49,508 nucleotides of DNA from JBOICV01 sp050740255 (GTDB taxonomy: Bacteria; Pseudomonadota; Gammaproteobacteria; Nevskiales; JBOICV01), in assembly GCA_050740255.1 (NCBI GenBank), contig JBOICV010000113.1:1-49508 (forward strand), read 5' to 3'. The notes under the pieces are model-generated. The model searched no databases, was not told the DNA's origin, and saw only the letters and a list, made by a program, of their open reading frames with translations. The position numbers and the translations under genes were made by a program. This document shows, piece after piece, positions 29,270 through 37,234 of this stretch. How positions within the stretch are numbered: position 1 is the stretch's first letter; every line of letters starts with the position of its first letter.

Positions 29270-30350
29270 TGAGCTGTTTGGGTGCGCCGGGATCGCGATA
29301 GTAAGTCGCTCCCTTCATCCACATCCGCACCGCCTGCCAGTGGATCGCGGCGACGACCTTGACCGTCATCAGGGGCAGCAACGAAAACTGCTTTAGCAGC
29401 GCCGCATCGTTCAACTTCTGCCGGTCGCCGGCGATGGTTGCGACATGCATCAGCCGATCCGGGGTGGGATTATAGGTTTCTATCAGCAAACCCAAGGTCT
29501 CCGACAGCTCGCTGAAACGAAAGCGGTATTCCGAGTGCATGTCCATCAGCGGCGATACATGCAGTAATTTGGTCTTGCGGTAGGTCTGGGTGTAGTCGAG
29601 CGGCGCGCCGTCGCGGTGCACCAGATAAAAGTGGTGGGCGCCGAAAGTGTTGTTCACTTCCACCAGTACCGCGCGCAGGCTGCCATCAAGATGGGTGCAA
29701 TACCACAGCGCGATCGGATTAAAGCCGTAGCCCAGAATACGCGGCATCGCCAGCAACCTGATCTTGCCGCCCTCCAGATGGATTTTGCGTGCGCGCAGCA
29801 AGCCTTCAATCCAGGGTTTAAGCGGGGCGCCGGTGCGCGGTCCGTGGTCACGGTCATTAAAACTGAAGAGATTGAAACGGTTGTGCGACAGCAATCTGAT
29901 CTGTTTGAGTTCGACCAGGCGGTCAAGATCAATCAGCAGATAAAACACGTGGTAAACGAAACGGTGCACCACCGGCATCAGCCGATGATGCATGACTCGC
30001 GTCGCGTACAAGGTATGGGGGCCGAGCGCCACTGCGCGCGGGTGCGTGGAAGACGAGGCCACCGGTACGGGCAGCTCGCGTTTTTCCCAGCCCTTTTCCT
30101 TGATGAGTTCGGAAATGGTTTTTGCTGCCCTCACCGTGGGCGACCGCGCTGCAATTTTTTCGAAAGCGGTTTGAACGGGCTGCTGCTTCACGGTTACCGG
30201 GAGCGGCAGCGGCGCAGGCGACCAGGGGGATTCCGTTTTCCGCAGACCTTTCTCTTTGATGAGTTCGGAAATGGTTTTCACGGCGCGCACAGTCGGCGAG
30301 CGCGCCGTCATTTTCTCGAAAGCCGTTTGTTCCGAAAGCCGATTCGTCAT
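29262..30350 (-). CDS. DUF1365 protein with a duplicated N-terminal extension
   Basis: A 362-residue protein. ATG 30350 is chosen because it overlaps the stop of the upstream FAD gene in ATGA. From about residue 110 it is an ordinary DUF1365 protein (HTLYATRVMHHRLMPVVHRF, LSHNRFNLFSFNDRDHG, ILGYGFNPIALWYC). Before it lie about 105 extra residues with two near-identical 28-residue segments (8-35 and 60-87). DUF1365 genes usually sit beside an FAD amine-oxidase-like gene and a cyclopropane-fatty-acid-synthase-like gene, and are linked to unusual lipid modification; the third gene is absent here. Function is unproven. Confidence 0.85.
   Translation of the reverse strand: MTNRLSEQTAFEKMTARSPTVRAVKTISELIKEKGLRKTESPWSPAPLPLPVTVKQQPVQTAFEKIAARSPTVRAAKTISELIKEKGWEKRELPVPVASSSTHPRAVALGPHTLYATRVMHHRLMPVVHRFVYHVFYLLIDLDRLVELKQIRLLSHNRFNLFSFNDRDHGPRTGAPLKPWIEGLLRARKIHLEGGKIRLLAMPRILGYGFNPIALWYCTHLDGSLRAVLVEVNNTFGAHHFYLVHRDGAPLDYTQTYRKTKLLHVSPLMDMHSEYRFRFSELSETLGLLIETYNPTPDRLMHVATIAGDRQKLNDAALLKQFSLLPLMTVKVVAAIHWQAVRMWMKGATYYRDPGAPKQLIS
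30090..30329 (-). repeat. Duplicated 28-residue segment in the DUF1365 N-terminus
   Basis: Residues 8-35 (bases 30246-30329) and 60-87 (bases 30090-30173) are identical at 25 of 28 positions, including SPTVRA and KTISELIKEKG. They are separated by a 24-residue Pro-rich linker. Such high identity suggests a recent duplication or one kept by selection. Confidence 0.85.
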
Positions 30351-31612
30351 AGCTGCGCCCACGCGGGCAGGCAATTGAAATCTTTTGCGACCAGCAGCGC
30401 GCTGCGCAGACCGTCCTCGTGAAAACCGTAGCGAGTCCAGGCGCCGGCGTACCAGATATGCCGGCTGCCCTGAATTGCGCCAAGCCGCTGCTGAGCCGCG
30501 ATGGTAGCAGGAGTGAACTGGGGGTGCTCATACACCAATTGGAGGAGAATGGTTCCAGCCACCGGTTCGCGTGGCGGGTTGAGCGACACGATGTAGTTCA
30601 CCGGCCCTGCAATCCCCATCAGCCGATTCATCCAGTAAGTGACCGAAATCGGATCATCATTCAGCTCGTCTCCGCGCCCCATGTAGTTCCAGGACGACCA
30701 GGCGCGGCGCCGGAGCGGTAATAAGGTTTCGTCGGTGTGCAGATAGCTGCGATTCGCTGCGAAACGGACCTGTTCAAGCACTACGCGTTCGGAATCGTTT
30801 GCGTCCCGAAGCAGTTTCAGCGCCTGATCGGAGTGAGTGGCGCATATCGCTGCGTCGAAGTGCTCTGCGCCGCGCGCACTGCTCACGGTAACGCCGCGAT
30901 CCTCGCGCGTCAGTCCTGTCACGGCGCAGTTTAGACGCAACTCGCCGCGAAAATCCGCCAGCAGTTTTTGCACGTAGGCCTGGCTGCCGCCGACTACGGT
31001 GCGCCATTGCGGCCTATCAATGGCGTTAAGCAGGCCGTGGCTGTCGAAGAAACGCGCAAAAGCAGGGTAAGGGAAATCCAGGCAGCCGCGTGTAGACGTG
31101 CTCCAGATCGCGCCGCACATTGGCAGCAGGTAACGGCTGCGGATAGCGCTGCCGAAACGATATTTATCCAGAAACTCACCGAGCGTGATTTCGGGCAGCG
31201 TGTTTTGGCGGAGCAACAGCTTGGTCAAGCGGTTCAGGCGCAGAATCTCGAGCAACATGCCGAGATGGCGCGGCGAAAACAGGTTGCTCGGCTGGACGAA
31301 CAGGGTAAACAGATTATCGCCGGCATATTCGTAACGGCCTTCGCCGATGCTGACGCCGAAGGACATATCGCTTGACCGCGTTGCTACGCCGAGTTCCCGA
31401 AACAAAGCCGTAAGGTTGGGGTAACAGGGTTCGTTGTAGACGATAAAGCCGGTGTCTATCGGCTGCGCGCCGGCTGCGGTTTGCGCGATAAATGTATTGG
31501 TGTGGCCGCCCGCGCGGGTTTCCCGCTCGAACAACACTACTTCGTGCTTTCTCTGCAGCAGCCAGGCCGCGGCCAAGCCAGAGATGCCCGTGCCGATAAC
31601 GGCAATCTTCAT
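30347..31612 (-). CDS. FAD-dependent amine-oxidase-like oxidoreductase (COG2907 type)
   Basis: A 421-residue flavoprotein. The N-terminal Rossmann fold has IAVIGTGISGLAAAWLL and the Glu-containing second strand VVLFERETRAGGHTN. The substrate-domain hallmark of this branch is DTGFIVYNEPCYPN, and the C-terminal FAD segment ends HIWYAGAWTRYGFHEDGLRSA. It belongs to the group paired with DUF1365 and fatty-acid-modifying enzymes. Its stop overlaps the DUF1365 start by 4 bases. It diverges from the ketopantoate-reductase-like gene. Confidence 0.9.
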   Translation of the reverse strand: MKIAVIGTGISGLAAAWLLQRKHEVVLFERETRAGGHTNTFIAQTAAGAQPIDTGFIVYNEPCYPNLTALFRELGVATRSSDMSFGVSIGEGRYEYAGDNLFTLFVQPSNLFSPRHLGMLLEILRLNRLTKLLLRQNTLPEITLGEFLDKYRFGSAIRSRYLLPMCGAIWSTSTRGCLDFPYPAFARFFDSHGLLNAIDRPQWRTVVGGSQAYVQKLLADFRGELRLNCAVTGLTREDRGVTVSSARGAEHFDAAICATHSDQALKLLRDANDSERVVLEQVRFAANRSYLHTDETLLPLRRRAWSSWNYMGRGDELNDDPISVTYWMNRLMGIAGPVNYIVSLNPPREPVAGTILLQLVYEHPQFTPATIAAQQRLGAIQGSRHIWYAGAWTRYGFHEDGLRSALLVAKDFNCLPAWAQL

Positions 31613-31745
31613 AAACTAAGTTTCATGAATTCAGGAAAGAGTGATGCTGGAACTGGTATACGCAGATTAGCGTGCTTTGGAGACGGGCCGAAATCTGCTT
31701 GCTGCCCTGTCATACTTTAGTCAACGCGAGATAAAGGATGAGCCC

Positions 31746-32762
31746 ATGTCAGGCTCAGAAATCTGTGTTTTTGGCGCGGGCTCCATCGGCTGCTACGTCG
31801 GCGGCCGCTTGCAGGCCGGCGGTGCGCGCGTCAGCTTCGGAGGTCGTCCGCGGCTGGCGGAGGAATTACGCACTTACGGCCTGCATCTCACCGATTATCG
31901 CGGCGCGGATTTGTCGGTGAAGGCAGCGGACGTCCGCTTTGCGACCACAGCGCAATCCGCAGCGAGCGCCGATCTGGTTCTGGTTACCGTGAAATCCGCC
32001 GGTACCGAACAAGCAGGCCGAGAGCTGGCTAAGGTACTGAAACCGGATGCAGTGGTAGTCAGTTTCCAGAACGGTTTAGGCAATGCGGAGGTGCTGCGCA
32101 AGCAACTACCGCGGCAGACCGTGCTGACCGGAATGGTGCCATTCAATGTGGTCAATCGCGGACAAGGCGCATTTCACCAAGGTTCGGAGGGTGAGCTTGA
32201 AGTGCAGCAACATGCTGCACTCGTCCCCCACCTTGCCGCGTTCGAGCAAGCCGGCCTGCCGCTGGAGCAGCACGCGGACATGCTCGCGGTGCAATGGGCC
32301 AAGCTGCTGCTGAATCTCAACAATGCTGTGAACGCGTTATCCAATATCCCTCTTAAGGCACAGCTCTCGCAGCGCAGCTATCGCCGCTGCGTGGCGCTCG
32401 CGCAACACGAGGGGCTGGAATTACTGAAACTTGCAGGCCAGCCGCTCGCCAAGCTCACGCCCCTGCCGCCGCACTGGATTCCCAGGCTGCTCGGCGTACC
32501 GGACTGGCTATTCCGACTGCTGGCCAACCGCATGCTCGCGATTGATCCGCTCGCACGGTCTTCGATGTGGGAGGACTTGCAGGCAGGGCGCACCACCGAG
32601 GTGGACTGGCTTAACGGTGAGGTGGTGCGCCTGGCCGAAAGACTGGGCAAGAAGGCCCCAGTCAACGCGCGGCTGATGGCGTTGATCCGCGCCGCGGAGC
32701 AGGGCAGCCGGCGCGAATGGTCCGGTGAGGCCTTGCTGGTCGAGTTAATTGCCGCGGCTTAA
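31746..32762 (+). CDS. panE: 2-Dehydropantoate 2-reductase-like protein
   Basis: A 338-residue NADPH-dependent ketopantoate reductase family member. ATG 31746 follows an AAAGGA ribosome-binding site. The nucleotide-binding motif is ICVFGAGSIGCYVGGRL. SFQNGLGNAEVL, the Lys-containing MLAVQWAKLLLNLNNAVNAL and the C-terminal SSMWEDLQAGRTTEVDWLNG fit PanE, the pantothenate-pathway enzyme. Genomes often hold several PanE paralogues, so the symbol is tentative. Confidence 0.82.
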   Translation: MSGSEICVFGAGSIGCYVGGRLQAGGARVSFGGRPRLAEELRTYGLHLTDYRGADLSVKAADVRFATTAQSAASADLVLVTVKSAGTEQAGRELAKVLKPDAVVVSFQNGLGNAEVLRKQLPRQTVLTGMVPFNVVNRGQGAFHQGSEGELEVQQHAALVPHLAAFEQAGLPLEQHADMLAVQWAKLLLNLNNAVNALSNIPLKAQLSQRSYRRCVALAQHEGLELLKLAGQPLAKLTPLPPHWIPRLLGVPDWLFRLLANRMLAIDPLARSSMWEDLQAGRTTEVDWLNGEVVRLAERLGKKAPVNARLMALIRAAEQGSRREWSGEALLVELIAAA

Positions 32763-32781
32763 CCCCACCATTTAAAAGCCG

Positions 32782-32808
32782 CCCCCGCCGGCAAGAGCCT
32801 GGCGGGGG
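32782..32808 (-). terminator. Hairpin between panE and the dodecin gene
   Basis: An 8-bp perfect stem cccccgcc / ggcggggg (32782-32789 and 32801-32808) is followed on the minus strand by a short TTTT. It lies between convergent genes and may end transcription of both, best for dodecin. Confidence 0.55.
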
Positions 32809-32829
32809 ACAGGTACTGCAGCGACGGAT

Positions 32830-33036
32830 TCAGACCTCGTACTTGAAGCTGAGGTCTACCCGGACGCGGTAGGCGCTGATCTTGCCTTTCTTGTCTACCG
32901 TGACATCCATCTTGCTGACTTCGCCCACCCGCAAATTGCGCAGTGAGGTGGAAGCGGACTTCACGGCTTCCTGCGTCGCATCTTCCCAGCTTTTTGGGCT
33001 GGTACCGACTACCGAGATGATTTTGTATGCGCTCAT
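32830..33036 (-). CDS. Dodecin (flavin-binding)
   Basis: A 68-residue protein matching dodecin over its whole length: YKIISVVGTSPKSWEDATQ, then AVKSASTSLRNLRVGEV and AYRVRVDLSFKYEV. Dodecins form hollow 12-mers that store or buffer riboflavin and FMN; the Trp in KSWED stacks on the flavin ring. It is a single-gene unit, convergent with panE. Confidence 0.95.
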   Translation of the reverse strand: MSAYKIISVVGTSPKSWEDATQEAVKSASTSLRNLRVGEVSKMDVTVDKKGKISAYRVRVDLSFKYEV

Positions 33037-33231
33037 GATTAGTTTCCCGTTATGGTTTTTGCACGATTCGCCCTGCTAAACAGACCAGGCGAAGGCCTAG
33101 CCTAGCCCTCGCGGCGGCATTTGGAAACCAGCCTGCCGGACTGCTACCTCCATTTCCCCTCTCACAGGCGGTTTAACCCCATTATTCGGGGTCCACCGTT
33201 TATAGCGATACCCATCCCATGGAGTATCGCC

Positions 33232-34989
33232 ATGCGCCTTGCCCCTGTACTTACCGCTGCCGTTTTTGTCCTGTTTGCTGCGTGCTCATCGCCGCCGCCA
33301 CCCAAGCCCGGCTCTGAGACCGAGATTGATCCGATCACAAATCCGCCGACAAACAACAACCCTGTTGTAGAACCCCCCGCCGTAGACCCCAAGGAACAAC
33401 GGTTAACCGACCTGGACGACAGCCAGACCCTGGCCGCCCCTGCCACCGCTGGCCGCGCCATGATGCGGGCCGAGGAGTCCTACGGTTTCGCGCCAGCACC
33501 TTGCTGCTACAACGATCCGTTTCCGCAGGATCGCGAGAACTACGCGCATCTAGACGACAACCCCATCCACCGCGCGGCCGAGCAGCCGGTTTCCACCTTC
33601 AGCATAGATGTGGACACCGCCAGCTACGCCAATGTGCGGCGCTTCCTCAAGCAAGGCCGGCTGCCGCCGCAGGATGCGGTGCGGGTGGAAGAGCTGATCA
33701 ACTACTTCGACTACGCTTACGCGCCGCCGCGCCAAACGGCCACGCCCTTCGCGGTGAGCACCGAGATGGCGCCGACGCCGTGGAATCCGAAAACCCATCT
33801 CCTGCGCATCGGCATCCAGGGCTGGAAACCGCAGACGAGGAATCTGCCGCCCTCGAATCTGGTGTTTCTGGTGGACGTCTCCGGCTCGATGGCCGAGCCC
33901 AACAAGCTGCCGCTGGTCCGATCCTCGCTGAAGTTGCTCACCAGGCATTTGCGCAAGGACGACCGCATCAGCCTCGTCACTTACGCTGGCTCCACCGAAG
34001 TGGTGCTGGAGCCCACGCCGGGCGACGAACGCGCGAAGATCGAGCAGGCAATAGACCGGCTCGGCGCGGGTGGTTCCACCGCGGGCGCGGCGGGTATCAC
34101 GCTGGCCTATCAGCAGGCCGAGAAAGCCTTCATGAAGAACGGCAACAACCGTGTGCTGCTGGCGACCGACGGCGACTTCAACGTCGGGATCGTGGATTTC
34201 GAGCAGCTCAAGGACCTGGCCGAGGAGAAGCGCAAGAGCGGCATCGCGCTCACCACGCTCGGTTTCGGCACCGGCAACTACAACGATCAATTGATGGAAC
34301 AGCTCGCCGACGCCGGCAACGGCAACTACGGCTATATAGACTCGCTGATGGAAGGCCAGAAGCTGCTGGTGGACCAGCGCGAGGCGACGCTGTTCACCAT
34401 CGCGCGCGATGTGAAAATCCAGGTCGAATTCAACCCGGTCGTGGTCGCGGAGTACCGGCTCGTCGGTTACGAAAATCGCATGCTCAAGCGTGAGGATTTC
34501 AACAACGACAAGATCGACGCCGGCGAAATTGGCGCCGGTCACACGGTGACCGCGCTATATGAAGTCGCGCTGACCGGCTCCGGCGGCGAGCGGGTTGAAC
34601 CCTTGCGCTACAGCAAGGAGAAGCCAGCCGGCCAGTCGGGCGACGAGATCGCCTTCCTGCGGCTGCGCTACAAAAATCCGGACGAGGGCATGGATGCGGC
34701 GAGCAAGCTGATTGAGGAGCCGATTCGTCGCCGCGACATCCAGACCGATATTGCCGGGACCAGCGCGAGCTTCCGGCTGGCGGCTTCGGTCGCGGCCTTC
34801 GGCCAACTGCTCAAAGGCGGCAATTACACCGCCGGCTACGGCTTTGATGAAGCCGTCCAACTGGCGCGGGGCGCACGGGGTGACGATCGCTTCGGTTATG
34901 TCGGTGAGTATGTGCAGCTCGTCCAGCTTGCCGGGAGCCTCTCGACCAAGGCGCAGACGACCCAGCCGACGCCGACGGCGATGGAGTAA
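33232..34989 (+). CDS. YfbK-type von Willebrand factor A lipoprotein
   Basis: A 585-residue lipoprotein. ATG 33232 follows GGAG and gives a lipoprotein signal (AVFVLFAACSS); the frame is open upstream to 33121. The order is a Pro-rich linker, the YfbK N-terminal domain (TFSIDVDTASYANVRRFL, VRVEELINYFDY), a VWA domain with an intact MIDAS DVSGSM (Asp215, Ser217, Ser219) and LLATDGDFNVG, then a C-terminal DUF3520-like region (YRLVGYENRMLKREDFNND). It sits at the envelope, probably in metal-dependent protein contacts. It precedes an ECF sigma factor gene and may belong to the same stress unit. Confidence 0.9.
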   Translation: MRLAPVLTAAVFVLFAACSSPPPPKPGSETEIDPITNPPTNNNPVVEPPAVDPKEQRLTDLDDSQTLAAPATAGRAMMRAEESYGFAPAPCCYNDPFPQDRENYAHLDDNPIHRAAEQPVSTFSIDVDTASYANVRRFLKQGRLPPQDAVRVEELINYFDYAYAPPRQTATPFAVSTEMAPTPWNPKTHLLRIGIQGWKPQTRNLPPSNLVFLVDVSGSMAEPNKLPLVRSSLKLLTRHLRKDDRISLVTYAGSTEVVLEPTPGDERAKIEQAIDRLGAGGSTAGAAGITLAYQQAEKAFMKNGNNRVLLATDGDFNVGIVDFEQLKDLAEEKRKSGIALTTLGFGTGNYNDQLMEQLADAGNGNYGYIDSLMEGQKLLVDQREATLFTIARDVKIQVEFNPVVVAEYRLVGYENRMLKREDFNNDKIDAGEIGAGHTVTALYEVALTGSGGERVEPLRYSKEKPAGQSGDEIAFLRLRYKNPDEGMDAASKLIEEPIRRRDIQTDIAGTSASFRLAASVAAFGQLLKGGNYTAGYGFDEAVQLARGARGDDRFGYVGEYVQLVQLAGSLSTKAQTTQPTPTAME

Positions 34990-35012
34990 GCGCGCCTCCA
35001 TAGAGGGTCATC

Positions 35013-35116
35013 CCTTCCCCCTTTTTCAGGGGGGAAGGACAGGATGGGGGTGAGAATTTTCATATGAGCGCCGCCCGCACCCCCACCGCGGCCCTCCCCC
35101 CTCAAAGCGGGAGGGA
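35013..35116. repeat. REPIN-like inverted palindrome pair between the VWA gene and the sigma factor gene
   Basis: One unit is at 35013-35054 (ccttccccc-ttttca-ggggggaagg stem, then a gatgggggtgag tail). One in opposite orientation is at 35076-35116 (cgcacccccacc tail, then a ccctccccc...gggaggg stem). About 21 bases separate them. The tails can pair. They belong to the same general family as the units at 10.4 and 39.7 kb. Confidence 0.7.
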
Positions 35117-35161
35117 GAATGTTGGCTGTGAACGAGAGAAAAGCTGTGCAAACATGAATGC

Positions 35162-35764
35162 ATGGCGCAGTCTCTCGAAGCGGCAGCCGCTCCCTCCGGG
35201 CTGGAGGGAGCGGTTTTGCCGGGGCCTGCTGACGAAGCCCTCATGCTCCAGTACCGCGAAGGCGACGTCGCCGCTTTCGAAATCCTGTATCGCCGCTACA
35301 AGGGTCCGCTCTACCGATATCTTTTGCACGGCTGCCAGAATGCCGCGATTGCCGGCGAGCTGTATCAGGAAACCTGGGTCGCACTTATCAAAAGCCGCGC
35401 CAGCTATGAGCCGCGTGCGCAGTTCAAGACTTATCTATACCGGCTCGCGCACAGCAAACTCGTGGATCATCTGCGCAAGAACGATTCACGGCAGGCACCT
35501 TTGGAAGAGGCTGACGAAGTTGCTGCTCCGGTGGCGGAGCAGCCGGAGAACGCAGCGGTACAAGCCGCGTTGGGGTGTCGACTGCAAGCCAGCCTTGCGC
35601 GCCTGCCGCCCGAGCAGCGCGAAGCTTTTTTGCTTAAAGCCGAAGGTGGACTCACGCTGGAAGAGATTGCCGCGGCGACTGATGTGGGCCGCGAAACCGT
35701 CAAAAGCCGTTTGCGCTACGCGCTGGCCAAGCTGCGCGAGGAGTTAAGTGATGTCTTGCCCTGA
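35162..35764 (+). CDS. ECF-type RNA polymerase sigma factor
   Basis: A 200-residue sigma-70-family factor. Region 2 covers about 25-95 (LMLQYREGDVAAFEILYRRY, LYQETWVALIKSR, FKTYLYRLAHSKLVDHLRK). Region 4 covers about 140-195 (LARLPPEQREAFLLKAEGGL, then TLEEIAAATDVGRETVKSRL). The linker is Glu/Ala-rich. The stop codon lies inside the start of the next gene, a membrane protein in the position of an anti-sigma factor. The VWA gene lies upstream beyond a palindromic pair. Its regulon is unknown. Confidence 0.92.
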   Translation: MAQSLEAAAAPSGLEGAVLPGPADEALMLQYREGDVAAFEILYRRYKGPLYRYLLHGCQNAAIAGELYQETWVALIKSRASYEPRAQFKTYLYRLAHSKLVDHLRKNDSRQAPLEEADEVAAPVAEQPENAAVQAALGCRLQASLARLPPEQREAFLLKAEGGLTLEEIAAATDVGRETVKSRLRYALAKLREELSDVLP

Positions 35765-36653
35765 TGACGTAAAGAAAGTGCCCGACGACGCGCCACTGGA
35801 GAACTTCCTGCGCGGGGACGATGCCGTCACGCGCGCGTATCGCGCCGGATCGAGCCAAGCCCCGCCCGCCGAACTGGACCAGACGATTCTGAAACTTGCA
35901 GAAGATGAGGCCGCCAAAAGGACGCCGATGCGCCGCTGGGAGTGGCCGTTCGCCGCCGCGGCGGTCGTGGTGTTGTCGGTCAGCGCAGTACTGTCGCTGC
36001 GCGAACAACCGGCAACGCAACCGGCACTGATGCGCGAAATGGTGCCCGCGTCCCCGCCGGCGGATTCCGTAGCCGCTACACCTCCACCCGTTGCGGCCAT
36101 GGCACCGTCGCGGCAGGAGGAAGCGAAATCCGAAGTACGTGCCGCCAAACCGCAATCCGCACTCAGCGAAAACTACATGCTGGCAGACAGCGCGACGGCG
36201 GAACAGGATGACGCGGCTATAACAGCGGCGCCTCAGGCTGTTGAGCCCGCGAGGAAGGAAGCTCTGCGCAGTCGCGCCGGTTCGGTGTCAGAAGCCGAGG
36301 CGCCCGCAGCAAGCGCGGGATTCGCGGCACAGGTAGCGCGGGAAGAATCAGCTGAACCGGCACCCGCCCCCCTCGGCGAAACACAGAAAATTGATCGGCT
36401 CATTGCGCACGTGCGCGATATGCGGGACGTGCAGTTCATCATTAGCGGTGAAACACTCACCGCAGAACGAGCAGCAGATCGGCTCGAACGGCAGCGCAGT
36501 AAGTTCGGTGATCAGATCAAAACCGCTGAAGATTTCATCCGGCTATGCGTGCCGCCATCCGATGGCGTCCGTTATGCGGGTGGCACAGAACGCACATTGG
36601 CTGAAGTGCTGCGCGAGGAACTGAAACAGGTCATGTCTGCGCCGAAAGAGTAA
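35751..36653 (+). CDS. Predicted membrane protein downstream of the sigma factor (possible anti-sigma factor)
   Basis: About 300 residues. The ATG at 35751 (a GTG lies 3 bases earlier) follows GAGGAG and overlaps the sigma gene by 14 bases. About 60 cytoplasmic residues precede one membrane helix (WPFAAAAVVVLSVSAVLSL). A long Ala/Pro/Glu-rich region and a C-terminal alpha/beta part (IDRLIAHVRDMRDVQFIISG, then TAERAADRLERQRSKFGDQI) follow. The layout (short cytoplasmic end, one helix, large periplasmic part) and coupling to an ECF sigma gene fit an anti-sigma factor, but no zinc-binding anti-sigma motif is seen. Confidence 0.6.
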   Translation: MSCPDDVKKVPDDAPLENFLRGDDAVTRAYRAGSSQAPPAELDQTILKLAEDEAAKRTPMRRWEWPFAAAAVVVLSVSAVLSLREQPATQPALMREMVPASPPADSVAATPPPVAAMAPSRQEEAKSEVRAAKPQSALSENYMLADSATAEQDDAAITAAPQAVEPARKEALRSRAGSVSEAEAPAASAGFAAQVAREESAEPAPAPLGETQKIDRLIAHVRDMRDVQFIISGETLTAERAADRLERQRSKFGDQIKTAEDFIRLCVPPSDGVRYAGGTERTLAEVLREELKQVMSAPKE

Positions 36654-36655
36654 CG

Positions 36656-37150
36656 TTATACGGCCAGTTCACTACCTTGATAGACACGACCGTACCTGCT
36701 GATGAGGCCTTTAGGCCCTAGCATTGTGCGTTTGACAAAAGGTGTGCCGCTCCATGTGGGATTTTCCAGGCGCGCTTGTTGAAACTGTGCTTTCGTGAGT
36801 AAGCCGACGCGCCTCGGCTTGTAGTGCTCGCCAAGCTCAATAAAAACAAGCTGCGTCCAAGGCTCAGTGAGGCGGACATTGCGACCCTTTTGATTTTCTT
36901 CCGTTATGACCTTTACTTGTGTTTGAACGTCACCCTCGATGAAGTCATACCCGGGATTGGAGTTGCCTTTCACTTTAGCCGGATTCTGCCCGAGTCCTTC
37001 AAGAAAGCGGAGCCCAATGAACTCGCCGACGCGACCGATGATGTTGTCGTTACCCCCGATACGGTTGGGATGCTTTCGGCTCAGCTCCAGCAGTTCATGG
37101 CGACCGTGTAGGTACCTGTCAATTGCCTTTTGGATCTCTGCGTCTGACAT
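36656..37150 (-). CDS. Small protein with a possible PD-(D/E)XK nuclease fold
   Basis: A 164-residue protein I do not recognise at family level. GRVGEFIGLRFLEGLG, then NPGYDFIEGD and VQTQVKVITEE, resemble the helix-Glu, GYD and (E/Q)xK elements of PD-(D/E)XK nucleases, with Gln in place of the usual acidic residue. A Lys/Arg-rich C-terminus could bind nucleic acid. It stands alone, with a 3' end 2 bases from that of the membrane protein and lower GC than its neighbours by eye, which may indicate acquisition. Restriction- or repair-type function is inference. Confidence 0.55.
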   Translation of the reverse strand: MSDAEIQKAIDRYLHGRHELLELSRKHPNRIGGNDNIIGRVGEFIGLRFLEGLGQNPAKVKGNSNPGYDFIEGDVQTQVKVITEENQKGRNVRLTEPWTQLVFIELGEHYKPRRVGLLTKAQFQQARLENPTWSGTPFVKRTMLGPKGLISRYGRVYQGSELAV

Positions 37151-37234
37151 GGTGCCTACATGGCCGTATAACTAAAATTGGACGTCATTTTGGCGTATTA
37201 CCGAGAGCACATTGCAATAGGAATTCCACGCAGT

